From SB11 sp035906255 (GTDB lineage: Bacteria; Bacteroidota; Bacteroidia; UBA8524): 64,000 bases of DNA. The stretch is taken from the NCBI GenBank assembly GCA_035906255.1, contig JAMIFM010000010.1, positions 361,231 to 425,230 on the forward strand. Direction: 5' to 3'. Below, one piece after another: positions 25,824 to 36,600 of the stretch; the first letter of the stretch is position 1, and each line of letters opens with the position of its first letter. The position numbers were made by a program, and so were the translations under genes. Under the pieces are notes generated by a model. The model was not told the DNA's origin, searched no databases, and saw nothing but the letters and a program-made list of their open reading frames with translations.

Positions 25824-26954
25824 TTGATTCATGGGTGGAAACTCTCCAACCACTTGGGTAATGTACTCGCCACCTTTACTGATAGAAAAGTACCGAATAT
25901 AAACGCAGTAACAGGTAGCTTTAACTTCTTTAATGCGCAAATAGTGAGCGTAGCCGATTACTACCCCTTTGGTCAACAGATAGAAGAGAGGAGTTGGTAT
26001 GCAGGGGATAGTTATAGGTTTGGGTATCAAGGGCAAGAAGGAGACAATGAAATTGATGGCAAAGGTGATTTTTAGCATTTACATACAGAATACACGACAC
26101 AAGGTTGGGCAGGTTTTTGAGTATAGATCCATTGGAAAAAAAGTTTCTGTGGAATAGTCCTTATGCTTTTAGTGAGAACCGAGTTAATGATGGGGTAGAA
26201 TTTGAGGGTTTACAAGTTTTGTTAATTGGGGAAGTTGGTAGTGTAGGAGTTGGAATCAAAGGGATAGCTGAAGGGGGGGTAATATATAAAATTAGGTCGT
26301 GATTTTGAAATTGCTGCTAATGGAAGCTGGTCATTAGGTGTAGAGTCAAATATTGAGGTTTCATGTGGAGTCTCTGTAATATATTTTCATAATATGCCTA
26401 GCATTTATGACGCTGAAGGTTTAGGGCTAAATGTAAGTGCTTCAGCGCAAGCGGTTCTTGGTCTCGGATTATCTATCGGTGCGGCGTTTTCAGATAGTTA
26501 TGTAGGTGTTAATGCTACTGCGGTTGTATGAGCAGTTCTCCTGCCGGGAGATTTTAGTATGACGGTTGGGAAAACCACAGTTGAACCGTTTACAGATAAA
26601 CAAAAGTTAAACAAAGCATTATATACTATTGAGTCTGCCCAAACAGAAAACAGACGCCTTTTTAAATTGCTTGATAAGCAACATGAAAATTTATATAATA
26701 CATACATGGGGTATTCATCTGAATATAATAACTTACTAGTGCAATACAAGGATCCTAAAATTACAGATGAGAAAAAATATAGTATAAAGTCGATGATGGA
26801 TGAAAAGAAAAAGCAGATGGATGAAACTTCTGCGAAGATGAGAATATTAGAATCTGATTTAGACAACGCAATTACTCTTCAACGTCAACTTAATGAAGCT
26901 CATTCTAGTGTCCAACAAAAGATTAAAGGTATAGAAAATAAGGAAAAAGAATGA
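25824..26954 (+). pseudogene. Rhs-type polymorphic toxin, C-terminal fragment (broken)
   Basis: Only the last part of an Rhs protein remains. The first piece, SNHLGNVLATFTDRK ... YYPFGQQ ... YRFGYQGQE, is the Rhs-associated core. A one-base loss in a T-run near 26070 breaks the frame; in the next frame comes GRFLSIDPLEKKF ... SPYAFSENRVNDGVE, the end of the core. A second one-base change in an A-run near 26290 shifts into GRDFEIAANGSWSLGVES. An in-frame TGA at 26529 separates this from a final helical, coiled-coil segment starting MTVGKTTVEPFTD (26559) and ending at 26954. After the core, Rhs proteins carry variable toxin tips; here the tip is about 260 residues of glycine-rich then coiled-coil sequence with no family I can name. 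The upstream shell-forming repeats are absent, so the gene is non-functional unless used as a recombination cassette. Confidence 0.8.
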
Positions 26955-27325
26955 AAATTTTAAAACGACATAAAATGTATTATGTGATTGTAGTACTAAT
27001 TTATATGAACTTAGTATTCATACTGCCTAATTATTTTAAAAATTATCTCCCAATATTTCTATTATTGTTTACTAATGGTTACTTTGGGTTTATTTTTGCT
27101 GTTAAGCAATTAGAACTTAATGATCGTATGCGGGAGAAAAACCATTCTAAAAATAGGGAAAAACAGTTTGGAGGCTCTTATTTTTTTAACGTTTATTTTG
27201 ATAAATATTCTGAAACTGACGAAACAATTAAGAGCCTAATAGAAATAGTTTATAGTTCTATTAACAGTTTTATTATTAGCTTATTTACTAATGTAGCGTT
27301 AATAATATTGACATTTATAATATAG
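26951..27325 (+). CDS. Small membrane protein, possible immunity protein for the Rhs tip
   Basis: The 124-residue protein has a basic start, two adjacent hydrophobic segments (about residues 9-28 and 34-52), a polar loop rich in lysine and asparagine, and a C-terminal hydrophobic segment (about 104-124). It starts inside the stop of the Rhs tip (ATGA overlap), the arrangement usual for toxin-immunity pairs, and its frame is intact. Immunity proteins to membrane-acting toxins are often small membrane proteins. This role is an inference from position and topology; I do not recognise the family. A terminator follows about 50 bases downstream. Confidence 0.65.
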   Translation: MKILKRHKMYYVIVVLIYMNLVFILPNYFKNYLPIFLLLFTNGYFGFIFAVKQLELNDRMREKNHSKNREKQFGGSYFFNVYFDKYSETDETIKSLIEIVYSSINSFIISLFTNVALIILTFII

Positions 27326-27372
27326 GCAGGGCGGTCGCGTTCCAAATTATCACCTGTGTATAAAAAGTTATG

Positions 27373-27396
27373 GAAGTCCCGAGCAATCGGGACTTC
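27373..27396 (+). terminator. Rho-independent terminator after the membrane protein gene
   Basis: GAAGTCCCGA and its exact complement enclose the tetraloop GCAA. The T-run is weak (TCCATTTATAT). A damaged version of the same hairpin lies at 25773-25797, left of the Rhs fragment, as if both ends of the inserted cassette carried it. Confidence 0.7.
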
Positions 27397-27495
27397 TCCA
27401 TTTATATCATTTTCAAATTACATTTTATCTAATAAGTTCTTTGACCTCCTGAGACTGCTATGTATTGGCAAAACCCCGCAATCCCTTGTGCGGTG

Positions 27496-27546
27496 CGTAA
27501 CAATTGTAACACAATAACAGCGTAACAGTATAACACCGTAACAGGC
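27496..27546 (+). repeat. Six degenerate 8-bp tandem repeats (core TAACA) upstream of the sensor kinase
   Basis: TAACA occurs with starts at about 27498, 27507, 27515, 27523, 27531 and 27539, so spacings are 9, 8, 8, 8 and 8. Flanking bases vary around CGTAACAG. GTAACAGG at 27538 also pairs with CCTGTTAC at 27567. It lies about 110-155 bases before the kinase start and may be a binding array for a regulator or a slippage-prone tract. Confidence 0.65.
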
Positions 27547-27651
27547 TGCAAAACTATCCCACTATCCCTGTTACTCCAATGGTAAAGTTTATACGTTGCC
27601 GTTTCACATTTTTGGTAACTTACAACCGATACTTAACTCCAACTGTAAATA

Positions 27652-30636
27652 GTGTTTTCGATAGGGAAAAAAGGGCTGATACTGTTGTGTTTAATGCTGG
27701 TGTTCTGCGGCTACCAGTATGGGCAATCGGTATTAGCACCTGAACATATTGAGGTTTCACCTACCCGTGTAGGTAATAATATTCGGGTAATGTTTGAAGA
27801 CAGCCGGGGCTTTATTTGGGCCGGTACCATGAGCGGCTTAGTGCGGTACGATGGCTTTTCGGTGAAATATTATGAATATGCGTCGGCCGACAGGGGCGGC
27901 GAATTGGATATGAATGTGGTAACCGAAGACCGAAAGGGTAATGTTTGGTGTATTTCAGTTACTCATGGTCTTTTGGTGTTGCCTTTTGGTAAAAAGGGGT
28001 TCGGTGTGCTTCAAAAGCCTGAGTTTAATAAAAAATTCCCTGAGCCTAAAAACATCACTTTTGACAGCGCAGGCAATGTTTGGGGGATAACCCTTCAAAA
28101 CGAGTTGTTTTTTGTTGATATGGCTGATACTATGCTAACAGTATGGCCTGTAAGCAAGACTGGTGCGGTAGAAAAGGTGTTTGTTGATGCCAAACAAAGA
28201 CTTTGGTTTACAAACACAACAACAGTTTTTTGTGTAGAAAAGCCTTCAGTAAAAATGAGGTTTGAGGCCAAAAAAACTACACAATCAGGTATTGCGGGAG
28301 CCGTGCATGATGGTGAACATTTGTTTGTGTTTACCCAGCAGATGCTATATAAATTCTATTACGGGGAAGGTCAGTTGCGCACCACAATATTACATACGTT
28401 AGAAAAACCGGATAATCATGCGAAAAAGGAGTTTTTCAGGTTTTCCGCAGTCCGCAGAGATGTGCCGCTCGTTGTAATGGCCACAACCGGTCGTTTGTTA
28501 CTTTTTATTGATAAAGAAAGCGGCAAATTAGAGGAGCCTGTTATAGAGGGAATTAATACTTCAAAATTTGATGCCAATGATTATCTGATAACAAAAGGTA
28601 ATTTATTATACATCGGGACAAATAAAGGTTTTTTACGCACAAGTATAAGCCGCAAAGCATTTACAGCCTATACAGATACTTTGCGGCCAAAACTTCGTTG
28701 TGTTGCTCCGTTAGGTAAGGATACACTATTAGTGGGCACATTTGCCCAAGGAATATTCGTATATACTAAGAAAGCCGATGGCCGTTGGCAAAAAAACAGA
28801 CAATGGTTTATGGATAATTCAGGGTTTATGTCTGTTAATACATTAAACAGGTTTTATTACGATGCTGATAACCGTTTGTGGGCTGCAACAAACGGGGGAC
28901 TGTTTTTATATGCAGGTAAAAATTGGGAGCATAAGGTTAAGTCCGTCAGTGTTTGGGGCATTGGGCAAGGTGATAATGGCTGTTTTTGGTTGGGTACTAA
29001 TCGCACGGGTTTAATTAAATACAACTCTAAAACGGGTACAACTGAAAGTTATTATCCGGGCGGTAGCGATGATGTTGGTGATAACCGGAACCGTATATGG
29101 CAAGTGCAAAGGCATAAAAATAAAATATACTTGGGAACCTCTGCCGGAATGTTTGAGTTTGATACTAAAACAGAAAAATTTACTCAAATGTTTACTAAGC
29201 AATTGCAATCAATACCTGTTTGGGATTTTTATATAACTGATAGTTTATGGTTACTTCCCACGCAGGGAAAAGGGTTGTGGAAGTTTTTACCCAAAACAGG
29301 CGTATTAACCAATATTGACAGTATTAATAATTTCTTATACAGTATTTTAAAAGATAGTGCAGGTAATTTTTGGATAGTAAACGACAAGGGGTTAATTAAG
29401 TATGACAGGAAGCAGAAAAAGAGCAGCAACTACACTGTTTTTGACGGATTGAATACTGATTTTCTTTCTTATACGGGTATAACCCGTATAAATGCTACCC
29501 AAATAGCTGCTTGCGGCGAAGACGGTTTTACAGTAATGGGTGCTTTTCTTCCGCAGGAAAATGATTTAAAACACTCGTTATTTGTGTCGTCGCTCAAATA
29601 TGCAGGGGTTCAAGTAGCAGATTATTTAAAGAGCGGAGGAGATATAACCGTTGATTACAGCAAAGGCCAGTTATTGTTAGAATGGACTGCCACCCACCTG
29701 TTTGGTCATAACAGACAGCTAATGTATAAGCTGGAAGGCGAGGATGCCGATTGGAATATGAGCAGTAGCGGTAATAGCATTACCTATACAAATTTAGAAC
29801 CCGGCCATTATGTTTTTAAAGCCTATCTTGAAGGGCAAGCAAACGAGAGTAACCGTGAGTTATATAGCTTGAAAATTGTTATTAGCCCTCCGTTTTGGCT
29901 CACATGGTGGTTTAAATTGATAGTAGTGGTTGTAGTGTTGGGTTTAAGTGCATACCTGATATATGGGTGGGTAATAAGGCAGCGGCTCAAACAAGCAAAA
30001 CTGAAATCAGAAATTGATGCTTTACGCGCTCAGATGAACCCCCATTTTATATTCAACGCGCTCAACTCTATACAGGCATTTATATACACCGAAGACAAGC
30101 TGCAAGCCAATGAATACCTGTCGAAATTTGCAAAATTAATGCGGTTGATTCTGCAAAACTCAAGGCAGGAACTGATTACAGTATTACAAGAGCAGCAGTT
30201 CTTAAATTTATATATTGAAATGGAAGCATTGCGTTTTGAGGGACGTTTTACCCGCACTTTAACTGTTGATAAAGGGAGTGAAGGATATAAAATACCTTCC
30301 ATGTTGTTGCAGCCATTGGTAGAAAATGCAATCAAGCATGGCACGGATGGGAGCGGGCCTTTGCATATTGATGTGCATTTTTTTGAAAAGGCGGGAGAGT
30401 TAGTATGCGAAGTTACTGATAACGGCAAAGGGTTTGATATTCACTCACAAAACAATAATAGCCTTAAAGCCTCGTTAGGATTAACATTAGTACAAGAAAG
30501 GCTGGATACATTATCAAAATTGTATGGTAAAAAATATGATATTGTTGCCGGAAACAAAGAAAATTACGGATTGAAAGGAAAAGGCGCTTTTGTGCGCGTT
30601 TTAATTCCACAACATGATAAAAACACTATTAATTGA
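27652..30636 (+). CDS. Sensor histidine kinase with Reg_prop propeller and Y_Y_Y domain (LytS-type kinase)
   Basis: The 994-residue membrane sensor has a signal peptide (MFSIGKKGLILLCLMLVF), then a periplasmic two-part beta-propeller of Reg_prop-like repeats (WAGTMSGLVRYDG, WLGTNRTGLIKYNS and others, about residues 40-650). A Y_Y_Y domain follows (YKLEGEDADWNM ... LEPGHYVFKAYL, about 690-735), then one membrane helix (about 748-772) and a His_kinase domain with MNPHFIFNALNSIQAF (phospho-acceptor H798). The ATP-binding part contains PLVENAIKHG and DNGKGF. In Bacteroidota such proteins sense extracellular compounds and signal through LytTR regulators. The start is a GTG, and the next ATG lies inside the signal peptide. 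The gene overlaps the regulator by 23 bases, so translational coupling is likely. Confidence 0.93.
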   Translation: MFSIGKKGLILLCLMLVFCGYQYGQSVLAPEHIEVSPTRVGNNIRVMFEDSRGFIWAGTMSGLVRYDGFSVKYYEYASADRGGELDMNVVTEDRKGNVWCISVTHGLLVLPFGKKGFGVLQKPEFNKKFPEPKNITFDSAGNVWGITLQNELFFVDMADTMLTVWPVSKTGAVEKVFVDAKQRLWFTNTTTVFCVEKPSVKMRFEAKKTTQSGIAGAVHDGEHLFVFTQQMLYKFYYGEGQLRTTILHTLEKPDNHAKKEFFRFSAVRRDVPLVVMATTGRLLLFIDKESGKLEEPVIEGINTSKFDANDYLITKGNLLYIGTNKGFLRTSISRKAFTAYTDTLRPKLRCVAPLGKDTLLVGTFAQGIFVYTKKADGRWQKNRQWFMDNSGFMSVNTLNRFYYDADNRLWAATNGGLFLYAGKNWEHKVKSVSVWGIGQGDNGCFWLGTNRTGLIKYNSKTGTTESYYPGGSDDVGDNRNRIWQVQRHKNKIYLGTSAGMFEFDTKTEKFTQMFTKQLQSIPVWDFYITDSLWLLPTQGKGLWKFLPKTGVLTNIDSINNFLYSILKDSAGNFWIVNDKGLIKYDRKQKKSSNYTVFDGLNTDFLSYTGITRINATQIAACGEDGFTVMGAFLPQENDLKHSLFVSSLKYAGVQVADYLKSGGDITVDYSKGQLLLEWTATHLFGHNRQLMYKLEGEDADWNMSSSGNSITYTNLEPGHYVFKAYLEGQANESNRELYSLKIVISPPFWLTWWFKLIVVVVVLGLSAYLIYGWVIRQRLKQAKLKSEIDALRAQMNPHFIFNALNSIQAFIYTEDKLQANEYLSKFAKLMRLILQNSRQELITVLQEQQFLNLYIEMEALRFEGRFTRTLTVDKGSEGYKIPSMLLQPLVENAIKHGTDGSGPLHIDVHFFEKAGELVCEVTDNGKGFDIHSQNNNSLKASLGLTLVQERLDTLSKLYGKKYDIVAGNKENYGLKGKGAFVRVLIPQHDKNTIN

Positions 30637-31351
30637 AGATGAAACCCAAAGCAGGGAGTTTATAAAATCGTTGATAAGCGATACCGCTCCGTTTATTGAT
30701 TTGGTGGGAGAAACAGGGCACGTGGATGAAGCAGTGCAACTAATAAACCAAACCAAACCCGGCTTGGTTATAATGGATATACAACTTTATGGGCGCAGTG
30801 CATTTGATATTTTCAAAGCCATTGGCGATTTTGATTTTCAAGTCGTATTTATTACTGCGTTTGAGCATTTTGCCATACCTGCCATAAAGCTTGCTGCCGT
30901 TGATTATATTCTAAAACCTATCAGCCCCATAGAGTTTAAAGAGGCCATGCAAAAAGTACAACGTAATATGGGTACTGAGGCTGTAGCACTTCCCGCAAAT
31001 GTTCAAAAACCCTTGTCGGACTTAAGGAACAATAAGCTAATCATAAGCGATTACAAGGAAATGCACATTTTGAAACACGAAGATGTTATTTATTTTGAAG
31101 GGGATGGTAACTACACCCACGCGGTGGTTTCAAGCGGAAAACGTATAACCTCTTCAAAACCTATTTCTGAATATGAAGAACAGCTTAGCCGTCAAGGTTT
31201 TTTCAGGGTGCATAAATCCTATATTATTAATATGGCGAGGGTGGTTAAATACGTAAAAGGGCGGGGAGGTGAAGTGGTAATGGATAATGGTGATACGGTA
31301 TATGTATCAAGCCGCAAGAAGGACGAATTTTTGGCTTTGCTCAATAATTAA
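30614..31351 (+). CDS. LytTR-family response regulator
   Basis: The 245-residue protein has a receiver domain (about residues 1-120), with acidic residues in LLIEDET and the phosphorylation site D55 in LVIMDIQ, followed by a LytTR DNA-binding domain (about 140-243) with VIYFEGDGNYTHAVV and FFRVHKSYIINM. It is the partner of the overlapping kinase. LytTR proteins bind short direct repeats, and the 8-bp TAACA array upstream of the kinase is a possible self-regulatory target, which is untested. The C-terminal KKDEFLALLNN is typical. The gene ends directly before a bidirectional terminator. No defects are seen. Confidence 0.95.
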   Translation: MIKTLLIEDETQSREFIKSLISDTAPFIDLVGETGHVDEAVQLINQTKPGLVIMDIQLYGRSAFDIFKAIGDFDFQVVFITAFEHFAIPAIKLAAVDYILKPISPIEFKEAMQKVQRNMGTEAVALPANVQKPLSDLRNNKLIISDYKEMHILKHEDVIYFEGDGNYTHAVVSSGKRITSSKPISEYEEQLSRQGFFRVHKSYIINMARVVKYVKGRGGEVVMDNGDTVYVSSRKKDEFLALLNN

Positions 31352-31380
31352 AAAGGTGCGCCTTACGACACACCTTTTTT
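31351..31380. terminator. Bidirectional terminator
   Basis: AAAAGGTG and CACCTTTT form the stem around a 12-base loop. T-runs occur on both strands, so it can serve the response regulator on the plus strand and the T9SS protein on the minus strand. Confidence 0.85.
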
Positions 31381-31401
31381 GATAATTGAAACAAACAGAT
31401 A

Positions 31402-33267
31402 TTATTTAGTAGCAGTGATTTTTTGGAAACGGGTTTGCAATTGTGTGCCGTTATCAGCGGTTACCCTGCAAAAGTAAACACCGTCAGCAAGGTTACTAAT
31501 GTCAACACTAATAAGGTTGCCATTAGCTTCAGTAGTATTCATAGAAACAACAACCTGTCCATTAACTCCAATCACCTCAAGTGTTGATGTGGGTGCCAAA
31601 ACATCAGTAAACTCAAGAGTTACCTTGTTTCCTGCCGGGTTAGGGTACACTTTTACATCAGCCAAACCGCTCGCACTGCCTTTTTTGTCAGGTACATTGC
31701 TATCATCGTTTTGTTGTACTCTTGCTAATAAACAGGGGGTTAAAATAGTAAGATTGGTATTGTACGCTGTCATTGCAATTTCGCAAGTACTGTAAGTTGG
31801 GTTTACAAATGTTTTCGAAGTGCCTTTGTTTATCGAGTAATCATAAGCATACACAAGATGGTAGTTTCCCTGGCAATGCGGCATGCCGGGGAGTGAATCG
31901 TAGTACAATGGGTTTATTTTCTCTACGTATGGTGATGAACTGGCGTGTGTCAAAATTTTGCGGCCGTTACCATCAGTTTCAAGGTCGCGGGGGACAAGGT
32001 AAATGCCACCGCCGGCAGGTGTATAATCATCCCCTTGGTTTGTAGTCGCCCTACCTGTTCCGCTTTGGAAAACATGGCTTTCAATTGGCCTAACTACCCC
32101 GTCATAGCTACAAAGCATATATAAATCACTATCGTTTTCTATCGTTAAATCCACACCGCGTTCCAAATTTGTGTTTTGGTAATCAAACCTTGATTCGATG
32201 GGTGGTGAAAGCCAAAGGCTGTAGTTTGGTGTGTGTACATTAAACATTCCTTCAATTACAACGTTTGACGTGCGGGATGTAAATTGCGAACCGTTAAACT
32301 GGTCGTCAATACGGTCAATTAACAATATATAATCAGTATTGGTAAAAATAGCACCGCTGTCTTTCTTCAAGGCAACACCAAGTTCAACCACATCAGTATA
32401 GTTGCTGAATAAATTAACTGCCGTTACCTGGAAAAAGGCAGGACTAAATACTGTGCTGCAACGGGCAAATAATACATCACCTGTATAGTAAGCAACACCG
32501 TCTGGTGTTGATGTAGTTGTGGTAGTTACAACACCGCTAGCACCTATTAAAAACAGCTCGCCGTTAAGGTCAGCCTCAATTTTGTTATAGTAGCTGTTGG
32601 GGTATCTTGTTGTTCCTAACTGAGGAACAGAAATAGTACCTTCATTTACTTCTCGCGTATTAACAATTGTAAGGCTTGAATTTGCAGTTATTATGATTGC
32701 TTTTTTGCGGCTATTGGTATTATCCCATTTGTAACCGCATGCAACAAACCCGTCAGTAATTGGAGCAACAGAGTTTAGTACGGTGTAATCTCCGTTCACA
32801 GTGTTTATATATTCTTTGTATAAAGTGGGGTTGCCGCTGTTATCCGTTTTCATTAGAAATGCTCCTTTTGAGGGGCAGCCTTCAAAATAGCCGCAAACAA
32901 TATACCCCCCGTTTATTTTTCTAATTTCTTTCGGAAAATACTTCTTGTTGTCATCCAAAAAGTAAGGATTTTCCGTAGAAGGCATAATCACTTTATTAAT
33001 GGTAGTAGTTGGTATGAAGTCACTCAAATGAGTAAAATTCATACGTGTGGCAGTGTTGCTGTTTGTGGGAGTGTTACTTAGAGTGCCTATGCCGGGTCTG
33101 ATGTAACCTATTTGGGCAAGCCCGCTTTGGACATCCATGTCAACCATGTTAATAAGGTTGTCATCGGTAGAAAATTGTTCAACGCGCTTTTCGGCAACTC
33201 TGTAGTTTTGTGCCTTTAGTGCTCCAAGTGTAATAAGTAATAATACAACAAATGATAATTTTTTCAT
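31402..33267 (-). CDS. Secreted protein with T9SS type A sorting domain
   Basis: The 621-residue protein has a clean signal peptide (MKKLSFVVLLLITLGALKAQ) and a C-terminal type A sorting domain starting KVYPNPAGNKVTLEF (about residue 540). The middle (about 20-530) contains repeated strand segments such as NGGYIVCGYFEG and DGFVACGYKW, which suggest a beta-propeller built of loosely related blades. No catalytic motif is visible. It is predicted to be displayed on or released from the cell by the type IX system. It faces the two-component genes across a shared terminator. The function is unknown. Confidence 0.88.
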   Translation of the reverse strand: MKKLSFVVLLLITLGALKAQNYRVAEKRVEQFSTDDNLINMVDMDVQSGLAQIGYIRPGIGTLSNTPTNSNTATRMNFTHLSDFIPTTTINKVIMPSTENPYFLDDNKKYFPKEIRKINGGYIVCGYFEGCPSKGAFLMKTDNSGNPTLYKEYINTVNGDYTVLNSVAPITDGFVACGYKWDNTNSRKKAIIITANSSLTIVNTREVNEGTISVPQLGTTRYPNSYYNKIEADLNGELFLIGASGVVTTTTTSTPDGVAYYTGDVLFARCSTVFSPAFFQVTAVNLFSNYTDVVELGVALKKDSGAIFTNTDYILLIDRIDDQFNGSQFTSRTSNVVIEGMFNVHTPNYSLWLSPPIESRFDYQNTNLERGVDLTIENDSDLYMLCSYDGVVRPIESHVFQSGTGRATTNQGDDYTPAGGGIYLVPRDLETDGNGRKILTHASSSPYVEKINPLYYDSLPGMPHCQGNYHLVYAYDYSINKGTSKTFVNPTYSTCEIAMTAYNTNLTILTPCLLARVQQNDDSNVPDKKGSASGLADVKVYPNPAGNKVTLEFTDVLAPTSTLEVIGVNGQVVVSMNTTEANGNLISVDISNLADGVYFCRVTADNGTQLQTRFQKITATK

Positions 33268-33666
33268 GCTATTAATTGTTAGTGCCTACTCTGTTTAGGC
33301 TTTTCGGCTACCGCCGCAAAGTCAGTGCATTGCTTTGCGCTACTAATTTGATTAACAGTAACATGAAATTTTTTGTAGATACAAATAGGTGTTATAATTT
33401 AGTACATACGTGTAGGTTTTTTGTAGCAACGTTTATATGGATTAATCATATTTAAGTAATATTTTTGGATATTTATTTCTAATTAGTTGCAGGTGAACAC
33501 TACGTTGTAGAATTAATGACTTTTGTTTTACAATTTTAAAATACTGATTTATAATATGTTGTAAAATTTTATACAAAAACCTTTTTGCAAATAGTAAAAA
33601 CGGGCATCAGTTTTATAAATTTGATTGTCTTTGACAGGACACATATTAAACTCACAATTCTTTGAA
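33268..33666 (+). promoter_or_regulatory. AT-rich divergent intergenic region with promoter for the 2166-residue protein
   Basis: TAAATTTG at 33616-33623 matches the -7 box and predicts a start near 33628, about 40 bases before the ATG at 33667. No clear -33 element was found. The rest is AT-rich and without genes; the promoter for the leftward gene was not identified with confidence. Confidence 0.5.
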
Positions 33667-36600
33667 ATGAAAAAAACATTACTTAGCTCTCGCCAAAGGG
33701 CCGGCTTAACCTTTGGCAGCAGGGGACTACTGTCTCCAAACACGTGGCGGAAATCTCTTTCCGCGGTAGCTTTTCTTATGGTTGCTTTATCGGGTTTTTC
33801 CCAGCTTAGTGGAGTAAAAACCGTTAACCCCTCGGGAAGTGGGGCAAACAACTACGTATCAGTTTCAGCGGCCGTTGCCGACCTTGTGGCTAAAGGGGTA
33901 AACGGTCCAGTGCTATTTCAGGTTGCAGCAGGTACATACAGCGGACAGGTAGCTATACCCGCAATTACCGGCGCAAGTGCAACAAACACCATTACTTTTG
34001 ACGGTGGTTTTGGCAATGCCAACACAAGAATTCTAACTTTTGCAGCTACATCAACTACCGACGCTTATACGGTAAGGCTAAACAGTACTTCATTTGTTAA
34101 CCTAAAAAACCTTAGTATCAGAAACACAGGTACTGCGGGTGGTTTGGGTGTACATATATATGGTACTACCAATAACTGCTCGATAGTTGCATGTCATATT
34201 GCGGTTGACAGTACAACCAGCAACACAAACTTTAAAGCTATTCAGATGACTAACAGCACTGTTGTTACTGATGGTAGTTTGTGTGGTGGTACAGCAGCGT
34301 CAACTTACAATATTGTTATTGACAGTAACGATATTGTGGGCGGTACTTTTTCGTATTACGGAACATCAAGTTACAGCACCACAACTGTACCTTTTATTCT
34401 GTTTATGCGCGCCAACAAACTAAGGAAGGCCTACCAATCAGCCATTGGTATAAACAACCTAAACGGTTACCAAATCAACTACAACTTTATTGATATGCGT
34501 ACTACCCTAAACTCAAACTATGGGTTTTCGCATTGTAACGGTAGCACCAGCGGTAGCCAGTTGTATGAAATGATTGGTAATACTTTTGCCAATTGCGGTC
34601 AATACGGTATTTACTCACTAACCCGTAACAGCAATGGTGCAAGAGGAAGGATTTGGAACAACTTCTTTAGAGGTGAATGGCGTACTAACTCAGCAAGAGC
34701 AATTTACATGGGTTATGACCGTAACTTTGATGTTTGGGCTAACACCGTTGTAATGCAAAACGACCTTGCCAACACCGGTGCCGGTATTTATATATACCCA
34801 TCAGGTTACCCCAATGATGTTAGGAATAACAACGTTATTATATCAGGCGCAAACAGTAGCGGCTTAGCCTTGTATTCAGAAGGCGGTTGTATTAGCGGTG
34901 CTGATTATAACAACTACTACAAAGTAAATAATGGCCCCGGGCAGTTTTTGAACGTAATCAACGGTTCAAATGTAACCAAGGCTTCTTATAAAGGTTTTGG
35001 CGGTTTTGATGCAAACTCATACAGTGAAGACCCTATAATTACTTCTACTACCGATCCTCGCCCCGGTTCTATCTGTTTGAAGGGTGTGTTCCAATCGGTA
35101 TTACCTAAAGACATTAACAACGTTACCCGTTTGAACCCACCAACGGTAGGTTGCGCTGAAAACGCAGGCGGTTTGAATTTGGATGCTGAAGTTAACGCAT
35201 TCTTAAAACCAACATTCCCCGTTAGTTCAGGTAGCAACGATATTGAGGTTAGGATTAAGAACAAAGGTTTAATGACCTTGACTTCTTTGAATGTTACAGT
35301 TACTGTTGGTACAACAACTAAAACAATTAACTGGACGGGTAGTTTGGCTTCGTGTAATGAAGCAGCGGTATTGTTTACAGGATCAAACCAGTTTACAATC
35401 AGCGCAGGTAAAAACACAGTTACTGCTTATGTTGATAACCCGAATGCGAGTGCAGACCAAAACAAATCTAATGATACGTTAAGGACTAACTTCTGTACTC
35501 CGTTTAGCGCAGGTACATACACTATTGACCCTGCCGGAACAGGCCCTAACAACTACAAAACCTTTACAGAAGTTGCTGAAATATTGAATTGCGGCGGTAT
35601 TACAGGTGCCGTGCAGTTTGATGTGGCCGCAGCTACCTTTAATGAAAAGTTGGAATTGGTGTATGTAAAAGGTGCGTCAAGAACCAACACTATAGTATTT
35701 AATGGTGCAGGTATCGGCTCTTCAATATTGCAACTGCCTGCCACTACCAATGCTGCAATAGTTAGCATTTCAGGTACACCGCACGTTACAGTGCAAAATA
35801 TGAGCTTGCGTGCTACATCAAACACCAACATTGCAGCCGTAAAAATTGCATCACAATCTGATAGTGTTAAAATTCTTAATAACAGTATCGAGTTTAGCGC
35901 ATTCAGCAACTTTACCACTTTTGGGGTAACATTTGGTGATTACAATACAAACAACGCAGGTGCTGAATCAGTAGGGTCATTAGTAGAAGGTAACAACTTT
36001 GTTAACTGCTACTATGGTATCCAATTGCGTAGTTCATCAACTACATCCCGCAGTTCAAAAATCACTATCCGTAACAACAAGTTTACAGGTGTTTACGGTT
36101 ACGGTGTGTATGTAAACTACGCCGCTGAGATAGATGTAGATAAAAATACATTTACATTCGGAAACTACGCAACCAGCTATGGTTACTATTCTAACTCAGG
36201 TGTTACAAACATTGTGCGTAATAACAATTTTAGAAACCCCGGTATGTATGGTATGTACATCATTAATGAAAATAACAACACTGTTATTTACAACAACATG
36301 ATGGCCGACTTTATTGGTACCAGCACAGGTACTTATGGCGGTATTTACACCAGCAGCACCACAGGTCTTAAGATTTACCACAACACTGTGTACTTTAACC
36401 CTCAAACTACTTCAACTTCAGGTAACAGGGCTGCTATGCACCTTAACTTCTCAAACAACGCTGATATTAAAAACAACATTTTTGTATATGCCGGTGCAAG
36501 CACAAAGGGTGTTGCTGTATCTCGTAACACATCAAGCAATAACTGTACGTTTGAGAACAACATGTATTATTCTACAGCGGATATTTACACCGAAGATTAC

